A DNA stretch of 31,799 bases from an uncultured Muribaculaceae bacterium (GTDB lineage: Bacteria > Bacteroidota > Bacteroidia > Bacteroidales > Muribaculaceae), in NCBI GenBank assembly GCA_910589095.1, contig CAJUSN010000002.1, positions 20,532 through 52,330 on the forward strand, given 5' to 3'. The notes below the pieces were generated by a model that had not been told where the DNA came from, did not search any database, and saw nothing but the letters and a program-made list of their open reading frames with translations. Positions 1 through 8,217 of this stretch are shown here, one piece after another. Position 1 is the first letter of the stretch. Every line of letters starts with the position of its first letter. Made by a program: the position numbers and the translations under genes.

Positions 1-1
1 G

Positions 2-979
2 CGTGGCGTGATGGGCATCAGTGAAGCTCTATACATACCCTCTGCCCTCTCACTTATTGCCGACTATTTTACCGGACGTGGACGTTCGCTCGCCATCGGG
101 CTGCACATGACCGGCCTCTATTGCGGTCAGGCCTTGGGCGGATTCGGATCACTGGTGGCCACCACATGGTCATGGCAAACCACATTCCATTGGTTCGGTA
201 TCATCGGTGTGGTTTACGCCGTGATTCTCATTTTCTTGCTTCATGAGAAGAAAGGCCACGGCGCACCCTCGCCCGCTCCGGCAGCCTCCGGCAGCGCAAA
301 AGCGCGAAACAGCGAATCAATGTGGCAGTCATTTGCCGTTGTATTCTCCACCATGGCATTCTGGGTAATCTTATTCTTTTTCGCCTCCAGCTCCATTCCC
401 GGTTGGGCCACAAAAAACTGGCTCCCCACCCTGTTCCGCGACAATCTTGACATGAGTATGGAATGGGCTGGACCGATGGCCACCCTCACCATAGCCGTTT
501 CGAGCTTCATAGGCGTGATGATAGGCGGCCCCATCAGCGACCGTTGGGTGAAACGCAACGTACGCGGCCGCATCTACACCAGTGCCATCGGTCTGGCCAT
601 GATGATACCGGCATTGGTGTTCATCGGATTGGCCCATAATGCATGGCTCTCCGTTATGGCAGGCCTGTTCTTCGGGATTGGCTACGGAATGTTTGATGCC
701 AACAATATGCCAATCCTATGCCAGTTCGTATCATCAAAGCAGCGCGCCATGGCCTACGGGTTCATGAACTCCCTTGGAGTCATCATGGGCGCCATCACCA
801 CCCAGCTGCTGGGCGGCTTGGCCGAGTCAGTAGGCCTGGGAATGTGTTTCGCTCTGATGGGCGGCATACTGCTGATTGCCCTGGCTTTACAGCTTACTCT
901 GCTGCGTCCGCGCTTCGACGACAAGGACCAGGAATTAACACAAGCCGATGCGCTCGCCGCTGACAGCGTAGAGGCATAA
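2..979 (+). CDS. MFS transporter, probable sialic acid importer (5' truncated by window edge)
   Basis: Inner-membrane major facilitator carrier. The frame is open to the left edge (codons from base 2 read R-G-V-M-G-I-S-E), so the true start lies outside the window; about 100 residues, or roughly three helices, are missing compared with a usual 420-430 residue MFS protein. Visible features are the family-like segment around GISEALYIPSALSLIADYF, alternating hydrophobic helices, a hydrophilic central loop rich in Ala, Pro and Ser, and the loop-8/9 signature GGPISDRWVKRNVRGR. The gene ends 43 bases before N-acetylneuraminate lyase and is followed by a sialate esterase/mutarotase fusion, so sialic acid is the likely substrate. 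The family assignment is firm from sequence; the substrate is inferred from the neighbours. Confidence 0.85.
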   Translation, partial: RGVMGISEALYIPSALSLIADYFTGRGRSLAIGLHMTGLYCGQALGGFGSLVATTWSWQTTFHWFGIIGVVYAVILIFLLHEKKGHGAPSPAPAASGSAKARNSESMWQSFAVVFSTMAFWVILFFFASSSIPGWATKNWLPTLFRDNLDMSMEWAGPMATLTIAVSSFIGVMIGGPISDRWVKRNVRGRIYTSAIGLAMMIPALVFIGLAHNAWLSVMAGLFFGIGYGMFDANNMPILCQFVSSKQRAMAYGFMNSLGVIMGAITTQLLGGLAESVGLGMCFALMGGILLIALALQLTLLRPRFDDKDQELTQADALAADSVEA

Positions 980-1022
980 ACATAAAATCCAACTTACAAC
1001 ACATAATAATTGAACGCTAACA

Positions 1023-1940
1023 ATGGAAAAAATCAAAGGTCTTATCGACGCACCTTTCACTCCGTTTCTGGAAAACGGTGATATAAATCTCGAACCTATC
1101 CCTGCTTATTGCAACATGCTCGTGAGCAACGGCATGCAGGGAGTGTTCATCAACGGCTCCTCAGGCGAGGGCTACATGCTCACCACAGATGAGCGCAAAG
1201 CCATTGCCGAGGCATGGGTAAAAGCCGCTCCTGAAGGATTCAAAGTGATTGTACACGTGGGCAGCTGCTGTACACGCGACAGCCGCGAGCTTGCACGCCA
1301 CGCCCAGGAAATTGGCGCGTGGGGTATAGGCGCAATGGCTCCTCCTTTCCCAAAAATCAACCGCGTGGAAGAGCTGGTGAAATACATTGAGCAGATTGCC
1401 TCCGGCGCCCCCGAGCTCCCCTTCTATTACTATCACATCCCCGCGTTCAACGGTGCTTATCTCCCCATGATAAAGCTGCTTGAAGAGGTTGATGGCCGTG
1501 TGCCCAACTTTGCCGGCATCAAATACACTTTCGAGAGCCTGTATGAGTACAATCAGTGCCGCCTGTACAAAGACGGCAAGTTCGACATGCTCCACGGTCA
1601 GGATGAAACCATCCTCCCCTCGCTCGCCATGGGTGGCGCTCAGGGTGGCATAGGTGGTACCACCAACTACAACGGCCGCGAGCTAAATGCCATTATCGAA
1701 TGTTGGAACCATGGTGACATCGAAGGTGCCCGCGAGCATCAGAATTATGCCCAGGAGGTGATCAACGTCATCTGTCATTACCGTGGCAACATTGTGGCCG
1801 GAAAACGCATCATGAAGCTCATCGGACTGGACCTCGGACCGAACCGCGTGCCCTTCCAGAACATGACCGATGAAGAAGAGGAAGCCATGCGTGCCGAACT
1901 CGATGCCATCGATTTCTTCTGCCGCTGCAACAAAGTGTGA
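1023..1940 (+). CDS. nanA: N-acetylneuraminate lyase
   Basis: Cytoplasmic class I aldolase that cleaves N-acetylneuraminate to N-acetylmannosamine and pyruvate. The 305-residue length is standard for the DHDPS/NAL family. It carries the carboxylate-binding GSSGE motif at 45-49, YYYHIP at 135-140 with the conserved Tyr137, and the Schiff-base lysine as Lys167 in AGIKYTF. The YYHIP form favours NAL over dihydrodipicolinate synthase, as does its position between an MFS carrier and a sialate esterase. The ATG at 1023 follows an AT-rich leader with no Shine-Dalgarno sequence, which is normal in Bacteroidota. Use of another 2-keto-3-deoxy acid cannot be excluded from sequence alone. Confidence 0.93.
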   Translation: MEKIKGLIDAPFTPFLENGDINLEPIPAYCNMLVSNGMQGVFINGSSGEGYMLTTDERKAIAEAWVKAAPEGFKVIVHVGSCCTRDSRELARHAQEIGAWGIGAMAPPFPKINRVEELVKYIEQIASGAPELPFYYYHIPAFNGAYLPMIKLLEEVDGRVPNFAGIKYTFESLYEYNQCRLYKDGKFDMLHGQDETILPSLAMGGAQGGIGGTTNYNGRELNAIIECWNHGDIEGAREHQNYAQEVINVICHYRGNIVAGKRIMKLIGLDLGPNRVPFQNMTDEEEEAMRAELDAIDFFCRCNKV

Positions 1941-1958
1941 AAACCGGATTCTAACTCT

Positions 1959-2002
1959 TTTCTGAATTCCAGAAAGATTCAAGGTCGGCCCCAACCGACC
2001 TT
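1959..2002 (+). terminator. Tandem hairpins between the lyase gene and the esterase fusion
   Basis: Two adjacent hairpins are seen. The first pairs TTTCTG (1959-1964) with CAGAAA (1970-1975). The second pairs AAGGTCGG (1981-1988) with CCGACCTT (1995-2002) around a 6-base loop and is followed by TTATTCCTT. The second has the form of an intrinsic terminator and ends only 15 bases before the next ATG, so it may be a partial terminator or mRNA-processing site that lowers expression of the downstream genes rather than an operon end. Confidence 0.6.
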
Positions 2003-2017
2003 TATTCCTTGATTAGC

Positions 2018-5000
2018 ATGAAACTCCGAAGCATAATCGCCGGCTTGACGGTGACGGCCCTGGCTGTCACCGGCATGGCCGAGCGAACCAAAGTGGCCTG
2101 TATAGGCAACAGTATCACCTACGGCTACGGTCTGCCTGCCGAGCTGCGCGACACCAAATCCTATCCCGCCGTGCTACAATCCCTTTTGGGTGATGAGTAC
2201 GAAGTGGGCAACTTCGGTCACAACGGCGCCACACTGCTGCGCCGGGGACATAACCCCTACATGAAGCTGCCGGAGTTTCAACAGGCAATGGCCATGAGGC
2301 CCGATGTGGCCGTCATACATCTTGGCGTCAACGACACCGACCCGCGCAACTGGCCGAACTATAGCGATGAATTCATTCCGGACTATTCGGCACTCATCGA
2401 CTCACTCCGCAAGGTGAACCCCGCCGTACGGATCATCATAGCCCGTCTCACTCCCATAGGGGCTACACATCCGCGTTTCCGCACCGGCACGCGGCAATGG
2501 CGTCTGCTGGAACAGGAAGCCATAGAAGCCGTGGCCCGGCTCAAGGGTGTGGAACTGATTGATTTCGACTCGCCTCTCCGCGACCGTCAGGACCTTATGC
2601 CTGATGCAATCCATCCTGATTCAACGGGCTACCGCTTGCTTGCCGAAACCGCCCTGCGCGGCATTACCGGCAATTACGGAGGGGTGAAAATGCCGCCTTA
2701 TTATGGAAACGGCATGGTGCTTCAACGTCACCGCCCTCTCACCCTCAGCGGAACGGCCGATGCCGGCGCCACAGTGACACTCACCTTGGATGGAGTGCCC
2801 TACACCACCAAGGCCAACAACCGCGGCCAATGGAGCGTGGTGACAGCCCCTCTCGCCGACGGGTCCTACACCATGACAGTTACCGACGGCACCCGCACAC
2901 TCAACTTCATCGACATCCTTGCCGGCGAGGTGTGGATTGCTTCCGGACAGAGTAACATGGAGTTCGGACTCGGCTCAGCGGAAGGTGGAAAAGAAGCAGT
3001 GGCTGCCTCAAGCGATCCACTGCTGCGCTTTTACGACATGCGTCCGGTGGCCCGCACCAACGACGTGACGTGGGACTCAGGTGTACTCCAGGCCATTGAC
3101 ACCCTCGGACACTTCCTTCCTGCACATTGGGAGAGCGTGTCGCCTGAAAATGCCGACCACCTGTCGGCAGTGGCATACTTCTTCGCACGTCAGCTGCGCG
3201 ATTCGCTTAATGTGCCGGTGGGCATAGTGAGCAACGCTGTTGGAGGAGCACCATGCGAAGCTTGGATTGACGTAAACACCATCGAGGAGCATACACCGGA
3301 AATGCTTTCCAATTGGCGACGAAACGATTACGTGCAGAAATGGGCACAGGGACGCGCCGACAAAAACGCTCCCGCCCCTCATCGTCATCCCTATGAACCC
3401 AGCTACCTGTTCTCGTCCGGAATCCGTCCATTGGGCAGCCCCGAAATAGCCGGTGTGATATGGTATCAAGGGGAATCCAACGCTCATAATGTAGAACTTC
3501 ACGAACAGCTTTTCCCGATGTTTGTGGAAAGCTGGCGTAAGGAATTCCGCAACCCGGAATTACCCGTTTGCTTTGTACAGCTGAGCAGTATCGACCGCCC
3601 GAGCTGGCCTTCATTCCGCGACTCCCAACGCAGGCTCGCTGCTTCTGTTCCCGAGGTATATATGGCCGTAAGCTCCGACGTGGGTGACTCGCTTGATGTG
3701 CATCCGGTGCGCAAACGTCAAGTTGGTGATCGACTTGCCCGACAGGCGCTCCACCACGTCTATGGCCGGAGCAATGTTGTGAGCAATGGGCCTTTGCCCA
3801 CCAAGGCCCAAGCCGGACGCGACGGCACTGTGCTGCTGACATTTACCGATGCCCATGGACTCTCCACCTCCGACGGACTGGCCCCTGCCACCTTTGAGAT
3901 TGCCGATGAGAACCTGCTGTTTCACCCCGTCAAAGCCATCGTTCTCCCCACAGGGCAGGTGATGCTCATGCCTAATCGGCAAGTAAATTCGCCACGCTAT
4001 GTGAGATATGGCTGGCAACCGTTCACCCGAGCTAATCTGGTGAACAGCGAAGGCCTCCCCGCCTCGACTTTTAAAATTGAAATAGACAATATGAACGAAC
4101 TCTACGAACTTGAACCCGGCTATAACCGAGGCGTGTCGGCTGCTTTTGCAGGTAAGATGCCCGATGGCCGGATGTTGGTGGCCGGCGGATGCAATTTCCC
4201 CTGCGATGACCCGCTGGCTCCCGGTGCAGAGAAAAAATTCTACTCCGGAATATATCTTATGGACCCGACTGACTTCGGTCTTACCCGCATTGGATCACTT
4301 GAAGAGCCACTGGCCTACGGCGCTGCTGTGTCTTCACCCGAGGGCATAATCCTCATAGGTGGCACCACTGCCGATGGAGCGACTAAAAAGGTTACTCTCC
4401 TGAAGCCTGATTTGTCAACGCGTCCACTCCCGTCGCTCCCGGCCACCATTGACAACATGGCTGCTACTCTTTGTGGCAACATTCTCTACGTGGCCGGCGG
4501 TAATGCCGATGAAAAGCCCTCACGCGCCCTATATGCATTAGATTTGGAACATCAGGGCAAAGGATGGAAACGTCTGAAGGATCTTCCCGGCAATCCCCGT
4601 GTGCAGCCTGTAATGGCATCGGCCGGCAACAAACTGTATCTGTGGGGTGGATTTGCCGGACGCCATGACGGTAAAGAGCCCACCCTTGAGCTTGACGGAC
4701 TTTGCTATGACACCGCTACCGGCAAATGGTCGGCAATTGCCGGACCTGTCACCGCCGAGGGCACTCCCGTTGCCACCGGTGGAGGAGCCGCTGCCACACT
4801 CTCTGACGGTACTATAGCAGTGGTGGGGGGTGTGAACAAAGATGTGTTCCTCTCTGCACTCATAGATCAGAAACCCGATTATCTGAACCACCCCATCCCC
4901 TGGTATGCATTCAACCCCACGGTGTTCTTCTTCAACCCCTCCACCTCACAATGGACCGCCGGCCCCACCGGAGCGCTAAATGCTCGAGCCGGAGCTTCTG

Positions 5001-5092
5001 TGATCCCAGGTAACCGTGGCGACCTATACATATTCGGTGGCGAGCTGAAGCCCCGTATCCGCACCAATCAGACCATACGCATAGAAAAATGA
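2018..5092 (+). CDS. Secreted SGNH esterase - sialate O-acetylesterase - Kelch mutarotase fusion
   Basis: Large envelope enzyme, 1024 residues from the ATG at 2018. An upstream TTG at 2009 is rejected because the ATG puts the signal peptide MKLRSIIAGLTVTALAVTGMA at the N-terminus. Domain order: (1) SGNH/GDSL hydrolase, about 24-215, with IGNS (Ser32), GVND (103-106) and DAIH (Asp196, His199). (2) A beta-sandwich linker followed by a sialate 9-O-acetylesterase-type domain, about 215-690, with GQSNM (Ser312), IWYQGESNA (481-489) and DVHP (560-563). (3) A Kelch propeller, about 700-1024, with six or so blades ending in GG motifs (VAGG, LIGG, VAGG, LWGG, VVGG, IFGG), resembling the NanM/YjhT-type sialic acid mutarotase. 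The inferred role is to remove O-acetyl groups from released sialic acids and convert the alpha anomer to beta before import. It overlaps the next gene by 4 bases (ATGA). Confidence 0.88.
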   Translation: MKLRSIIAGLTVTALAVTGMAERTKVACIGNSITYGYGLPAELRDTKSYPAVLQSLLGDEYEVGNFGHNGATLLRRGHNPYMKLPEFQQAMAMRPDVAVIHLGVNDTDPRNWPNYSDEFIPDYSALIDSLRKVNPAVRIIIARLTPIGATHPRFRTGTRQWRLLEQEAIEAVARLKGVELIDFDSPLRDRQDLMPDAIHPDSTGYRLLAETALRGITGNYGGVKMPPYYGNGMVLQRHRPLTLSGTADAGATVTLTLDGVPYTTKANNRGQWSVVTAPLADGSYTMTVTDGTRTLNFIDILAGEVWIASGQSNMEFGLGSAEGGKEAVAASSDPLLRFYDMRPVARTNDVTWDSGVLQAIDTLGHFLPAHWESVSPENADHLSAVAYFFARQLRDSLNVPVGIVSNAVGGAPCEAWIDVNTIEEHTPEMLSNWRRNDYVQKWAQGRADKNAPAPHRHPYEPSYLFSSGIRPLGSPEIAGVIWYQGESNAHNVELHEQLFPMFVESWRKEFRNPELPVCFVQLSSIDRPSWPSFRDSQRRLAASVPEVYMAVSSDVGDSLDVHPVRKRQVGDRLARQALHHVYGRSNVVSNGPLPTKAQAGRDGTVLLTFTDAHGLSTSDGLAPATFEIADENLLFHPVKAIVLPTGQVMLMPNRQVNSPRYVRYGWQPFTRANLVNSEGLPASTFKIEIDNMNELYELEPGYNRGVSAAFAGKMPDGRMLVAGGCNFPCDDPLAPGAEKKFYSGIYLMDPTDFGLTRIGSLEEPLAYGAAVSSPEGIILIGGTTADGATKKVTLLKPDLSTRPLPSLPATIDNMAATLCGNILYVAGGNADEKPSRALYALDLEHQGKGWKRLKDLPGNPRVQPVMASAGNKLYLWGGFAGRHDGKEPTLELDGLCYDTATGKWSAIAGPVTAEGTPVATGGGAAATLSDGTIAVVGGVNKDVFLSALIDQKPDYLNHPIPWYAFNPTVFFFNPSTSQWTAGPTGALNARAGASVIPGNRGDLYIFGGELKPRIRTNQTIRIEK

Positions 5093-5856
5093 ATATTTCA
5101 GATAAAACCATCGACCTCTCCATAAGTAACTACGGGACAACCCGTAACCGTCACTACGACATAGCACTCCTGCCCTGGGGTGCCACCGAACCTCACAACC
5201 TGCACCTCCCCTATCTCACTGACGCCATCCTGAGCCATGACATCGCAGTGGATGCCGCAGCCAAAGCCCGCGAGAAATTCGGACTTGAGGCAATGGTTCT
5301 TCCCGCCATTCCTCTGGGCGCACAAAATCCCGGCCAGCGTGAACTCCCCTTCTGCATACATTATCGCTACGACACGCAAAGAGCCGTACTTACAGACATT
5401 GCCTCTTCACTTCAGCATCAAGGAATTCGCCGTCTGCTTATCATTAACGGACATGGCGGAAACTCGTTTAAAAACATGATTCGCGACCTGGCTGTTGACA
5501 TGCCCGACATGCTCATAGCCACCGGCGAATGGTTCAAGGCCGCTCCGGCAAAGGAATATTTCGACAACCCCGGCGACCATGCCGACGAGCTTGAAACCTC
5601 TGTAATGATGCATTATCATCCTGAATTGGTCAATCTTTCCGAAGCCGGTCCCGGCGGAAACGGCGGATTTGCCGGTGAAGCGCTTAGTCGTGGCGTGGCT
5701 TGGGTACCCCGTAACTGGGCACGCATAAGCTCCGATACCGGCATAGGCAATCCCGCACTGGCCACCACTGAAAAGGGAGCACGCTTCGCCAATGCCTGCG
5801 CCGATGCGTTTGCCCAAGTAATTGCCGACCTCTGCGCTCCTGATCTCTACCGCTAA
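5089..5856 (+). CDS. Creatininase-family metal-dependent amidohydrolase
   Basis: A 255-residue protein of the creatininase/ArfB superfamily: metal-dependent hydrolases acting on cyclic amides, formamides or strained rings. Visible metal-site motifs are PWGATEPHNLHLP (Glu34, His36), DAILSHD (Asp45), NGHGGN (120-125) and GDHADELET (162-170, candidate ligand Glu167, matching the family's HAGExET). There is no signal peptide, so it should be cytoplasmic. The ATG overlaps the stop of the esterase fusion, implying translational coupling. The family does not identify the substrate, and no creatinine pathway genes are nearby. A role in processing a sialic acid derivative is only an inference from position. 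Confidence 0.85.
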   Translation: MNISDKTIDLSISNYGTTRNRHYDIALLPWGATEPHNLHLPYLTDAILSHDIAVDAAAKAREKFGLEAMVLPAIPLGAQNPGQRELPFCIHYRYDTQRAVLTDIASSLQHQGIRRLLIINGHGGNSFKNMIRDLAVDMPDMLIATGEWFKAAPAKEYFDNPGDHADELETSVMMHYHPELVNLSEAGPGGNGGFAGEALSRGVAWVPRNWARISSDTGIGNPALATTEKGARFANACADAFAQVIADLCAPDLYR

Positions 5857-5877
5857 CTCATTATCCTTCCCCCTACG

Positions 5878-7050
5878 ATGGACAACTTCACCTACTGTAC
5901 ACCAACAAAATATATATTCGGTCACGGCGCCGAAAACCATACCGCCGAGGAATTGCTTTCAATCTCAGCCACACGCGTCATGGTGGTCTATGGAGGAGGC
6001 TCAGTGCTCCGCTCCGGTCTGCTTGCGCGCGTGCTTTTGCAACTCGATGATGCCGGAATATATCATTGTGAACTTGGTGGTGTGCAGCCAAATCCCACCG
6101 ACCCTAAGGTGCGCGAAGGTATAGAGATATGTCGTCGTGAGCAAATTGACACGCTTCTTGCCGTGGGGGGCGGTTCGGTTATAGACACAGCCAAGGCCAT
6201 AGCTGCCGGTGTGCCTTACGATGGCGATTTTTGGGATTTCTGGGCCGGAAAAGCCACAGTTCAGAGTGCGCTTCCTTTGGGTGTGGTGCTTACCATCCCC
6301 GCTGCGGGAAGCGAAGGCTCGGGCAATTCCGTGATCACTCTCCTTGATGGAATGCACAAAATCAGCCTGCGCACCGACTTCTGGCTCCGTCCCAAATTTG
6401 CTCTTCTCAATCCCGAACTCACCTTTACGCTTCCGCCCGAACAAACAGCCGCCGGCATAGCCGACATGATGGCCCACATTTTCGAGCGCTACTTCTCTCC
6501 AACAGCCGATGTAGAAGTAACCGACCGCGTTGCCGAAGGACTCCTCATGGCAATTATGGAGGAAGCTCCTAAGGTAATGTCGAATCCCACCGACTACCAG
6601 GCGCGCGCCAACATAATGTGGAGCGGTACGCTGGCACATAACGGGATATGCGGTACCGGACGACGTGAAGATTGGGTGTCACACTTCATGGAGCATGAAA
6701 TCAGCGCCGTGTATGGCGTGACTCACGGTGCCGGGCTTGCTGTAATGCTTCCGGCATTCATGTCGTTCATGGCACATGTTGCCCCTGCTAAAGGAGCACA
6801 GCTTGCCCGACGCGTAATGGGCGTCACCGATGAACCTGACGATACTGCCGCAGCTCTTGAAGGAATCAGGCGTCTGAAGGATTTCTTTACTTCACTTGGC
6901 CTGCCTGTGACTTTCAACCAACTGGGCATTGATAAGCCCAACATCCCCCTTCTTGTACAAAAGCTCCATGAAAACAAAGGGGAACGCATAGGTGGCTACT
7001 TCACCCTCACGCCCGCCGACACAGAGCAGATTTACCGTCTGGCCCTGTAA
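5878..7050 (+). CDS. Iron-containing alcohol dehydrogenase (BDH/YqhD-like)
   Basis: Cytoplasmic NAD(P)-dependent group III alcohol dehydrogenase, 390 residues, the usual length. The dinucleotide-binding GGGS is at 97-100. Metal ligands are visible as Asp196 and His200 in AAGIADMMAH, His269 in DWVSHFMEHE and His283 in VTHGAG; the 14-residue spacing of the last two matches YqhD/BdhA-type enzymes. The family generally reduces aldehydes to alcohols. It starts 21 bases after the creatininase-family gene and is the last gene before a strong terminator, so it belongs to the sialic acid transcription unit. What it reduces there is not known; the open-chain aldehyde of ManNAc or a downstream sugar is a possibility, not a demonstrated function. 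Confidence 0.88.
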   Translation: MDNFTYCTPTKYIFGHGAENHTAEELLSISATRVMVVYGGGSVLRSGLLARVLLQLDDAGIYHCELGGVQPNPTDPKVREGIEICRREQIDTLLAVGGGSVIDTAKAIAAGVPYDGDFWDFWAGKATVQSALPLGVVLTIPAAGSEGSGNSVITLLDGMHKISLRTDFWLRPKFALLNPELTFTLPPEQTAAGIADMMAHIFERYFSPTADVEVTDRVAEGLLMAIMEEAPKVMSNPTDYQARANIMWSGTLAHNGICGTGRREDWVSHFMEHEISAVYGVTHGAGLAVMLPAFMSFMAHVAPAKGAQLARRVMGVTDEPDDTAAALEGIRRLKDFFTSLGLPVTFNQLGIDKPNIPLLVQKLHENKGERIGGYFTLTPADTEQIYRLAL

Positions 7051-7077
7051 GAGAGTATTTGAAATAACTTGATAATA

Positions 7078-7115
7078 AACACATCGGGCCATTTCCCGAT
7101 GTGTTATTGTTTCTC
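7078..7115 (+). terminator. Intrinsic terminator of the sialic acid cluster
   Basis: A perfect 11-bp stem pairs 7078-7088 (AACACATCGGG) with 7095-7105 (CCCGATGTGTT) around a 6-base loop, followed by a T-rich run (ATTGTTTCTC). It closes the transcription unit 28 bases after the alcohol dehydrogenase stop. Confidence 0.85.
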
Positions 7116-7153
7116 TTTGTTATAATCACCAATACTGAGATGGCTAACGACCT

Positions 7154-7699
7154 ATGAAGCCAAAACTAACATATTTTTTATTATTCATCTGTGAGATCTG
7201 TTTAACCCTGGTCTCTTCCGCACAAGTACCTTGGGTAAAAACGTACAGATTCACTGACTGTGAGGATATAGAGTCTTATTTCAGAGAATCAAAAGATTCT
7301 TTATCACCTATAGAGGGTGTATGGGCCATTAAATATACATTGACTCAGAAGAGCCCGTTGTATAGTGAATCAAAAATAGATGACTACGAAACAACGTTCT
7401 ATATCATTAGGGCTATCGAACCTAATGATTGTTTCGGAGTATACGTATGCAATGACGGTGTCCTTAAACAATTTGCCGCAATCCAGGGATTAGGGACAGG
7501 CTTGTACATGTGGGGATGGACACCCAAAACATGTGAGAGATCTGACATGAAACAATTTCGAGTTAGAAATGGTAAATTTGACATTTTGATTCGCGACCTT
7601 TCCAACCGTCTAAAAAAACAAATCTTCACTAAAATAGGTAGTAATGTAAAGGTTTCTGCTCAAATAGAGGGAGAAATTCTTAACCCAGATGAATATTAA
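7154..7699 (+). CDS. Secreted protein of unknown function (181 aa)
   Basis: I do not recognise the family. The N-terminus (MKPKLTYFLLFICEICLTLVSSAQ) is a plausible signal peptide ending near Ala23-Gln24, with no lipobox cysteine, so a periplasmic or exported protein is likely. The mature part is mixed in character with aromatic and beta-prone segments (SPIEGVWAIKYTL, CFGVYVC, GLYMWGW) and four cysteines that might form disulfides. Its DNA is clearly more AT-rich than the genes on either side, as is the toxin-antitoxin pair that follows, suggesting acquisition by transfer. It is bounded upstream by a terminator and downstream by 155 bases with their own promoter, so it is probably monocistronic. 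Confidence 0.6.
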   Translation: MKPKLTYFLLFICEICLTLVSSAQVPWVKTYRFTDCEDIESYFRESKDSLSPIEGVWAIKYTLTQKSPLYSESKIDDYETTFYIIRAIEPNDCFGVYVCNDGVLKQFAAIQGLGTGLYMWGWTPKTCERSDMKQFRVRNGKFDILIRDLSNRLKKQIFTKIGSNVKVSAQIEGEILNPDEY

Positions 7700-7818
7700 C
7701 GCGTATTTTTGCGAAATCATATTGTCCATGATTCTGAGTAGGAATGCTTCTTCCAGGATCACGGGCACTTCTTTTCCGTATAACTGAACCCGGTACATAA
7801 AAACTATTAACGAAAATA

Positions 7819-7850
7819 GTTGTTTAAATATTACTAATTAGTTATTTTTG
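7819..7850 (+). promoter_or_regulatory. Bacteroidota-type promoter of the toxin-antitoxin pair
   Basis: A -7 box TATTTTTG lies at 7843-7850, with GTTG at 7819-7822 as the -33 element and a 20-base spacer. The -7 box ends only 4 bases before the toxin ATG at 7855, so the transcript would start at or within a few bases of the start codon, leaving almost no leader. Confidence 0.6.
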
Positions 7851-7854
7851 CGGC

Positions 7855-8217
7855 ATGAATGAGAAAGCGGAAGTACCCAAATATGTTAGAACCATATACA
7901 AGACGCCGGAATATGAGGATTTCTTTAATTCTTTGCCTCAAAAGGTACAGCTTAAGATGGACTATGTAATGAACGTCATTGCAACTGTCTATAGTGTTTC
8001 CACGAAGTTCGTAAAACACCTGGAAAACACAGATCTTTATGAAATGAGAGTATCGCTAGGAACAAATGAATATAGAACCATACTTTTCGCCATTGATCAT
8101 GAGAATGTTATCGAAGCCAAGAACATAATCCTTCTTAATGGTTTCTTGAAGAAAGACAACAAAGATTACCGCAAACACATCAAAATCGCCGAATCGATTT
8201 TAAATAATCTGAAATGA
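7855..8217 (+). CDS. HigB/RelE-type toxin (phage Gp49-like family)
   Basis: A 120-residue small basic protein matching the HigB-like branch of the RelE/ParE superfamily, whose members are ribosome-dependent mRNA interferases. Family hallmarks seen are the LYEMRVSLGTNEYRTILF core strand region, then IILLNGFLKK and a Lys-rich C-terminal helix KDYRKHIKIAESIL. The toxin gene comes first and overlaps the antitoxin by 4 bases, the order typical of higBA and Gp49-type loci. Base composition is AT-rich like the preceding unknown gene. The fold and pairing are well supported; the cellular target is inferred from the family. Confidence 0.85.
   Translation: MNEKAEVPKYVRTIYKTPEYEDFFNSLPQKVQLKMDYVMNVIATVYSVSTKFVKHLENTDLYEMRVSLGTNEYRTILFAIDHENVIEAKNIILLNGFLKKDNKDYRKHIKIAESILNNLK

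Noticed and set aside
2009..2017. TTG start for the esterase fusion
   Set aside because: The ATG at 2018 begins a clean signal peptide; the TTG start only adds three residues before it.
3207..3842. 211-codon open frame on the - strand inside the esterase fusion
   Set aside because: It is fully antisense to a well-supported gene, has no recognisable motif, no promoter and a composition typical of GC-rich shadow frames. The same holds for 6001-6639 (-), 18312-18905 (+) and 24626-25198 (+).
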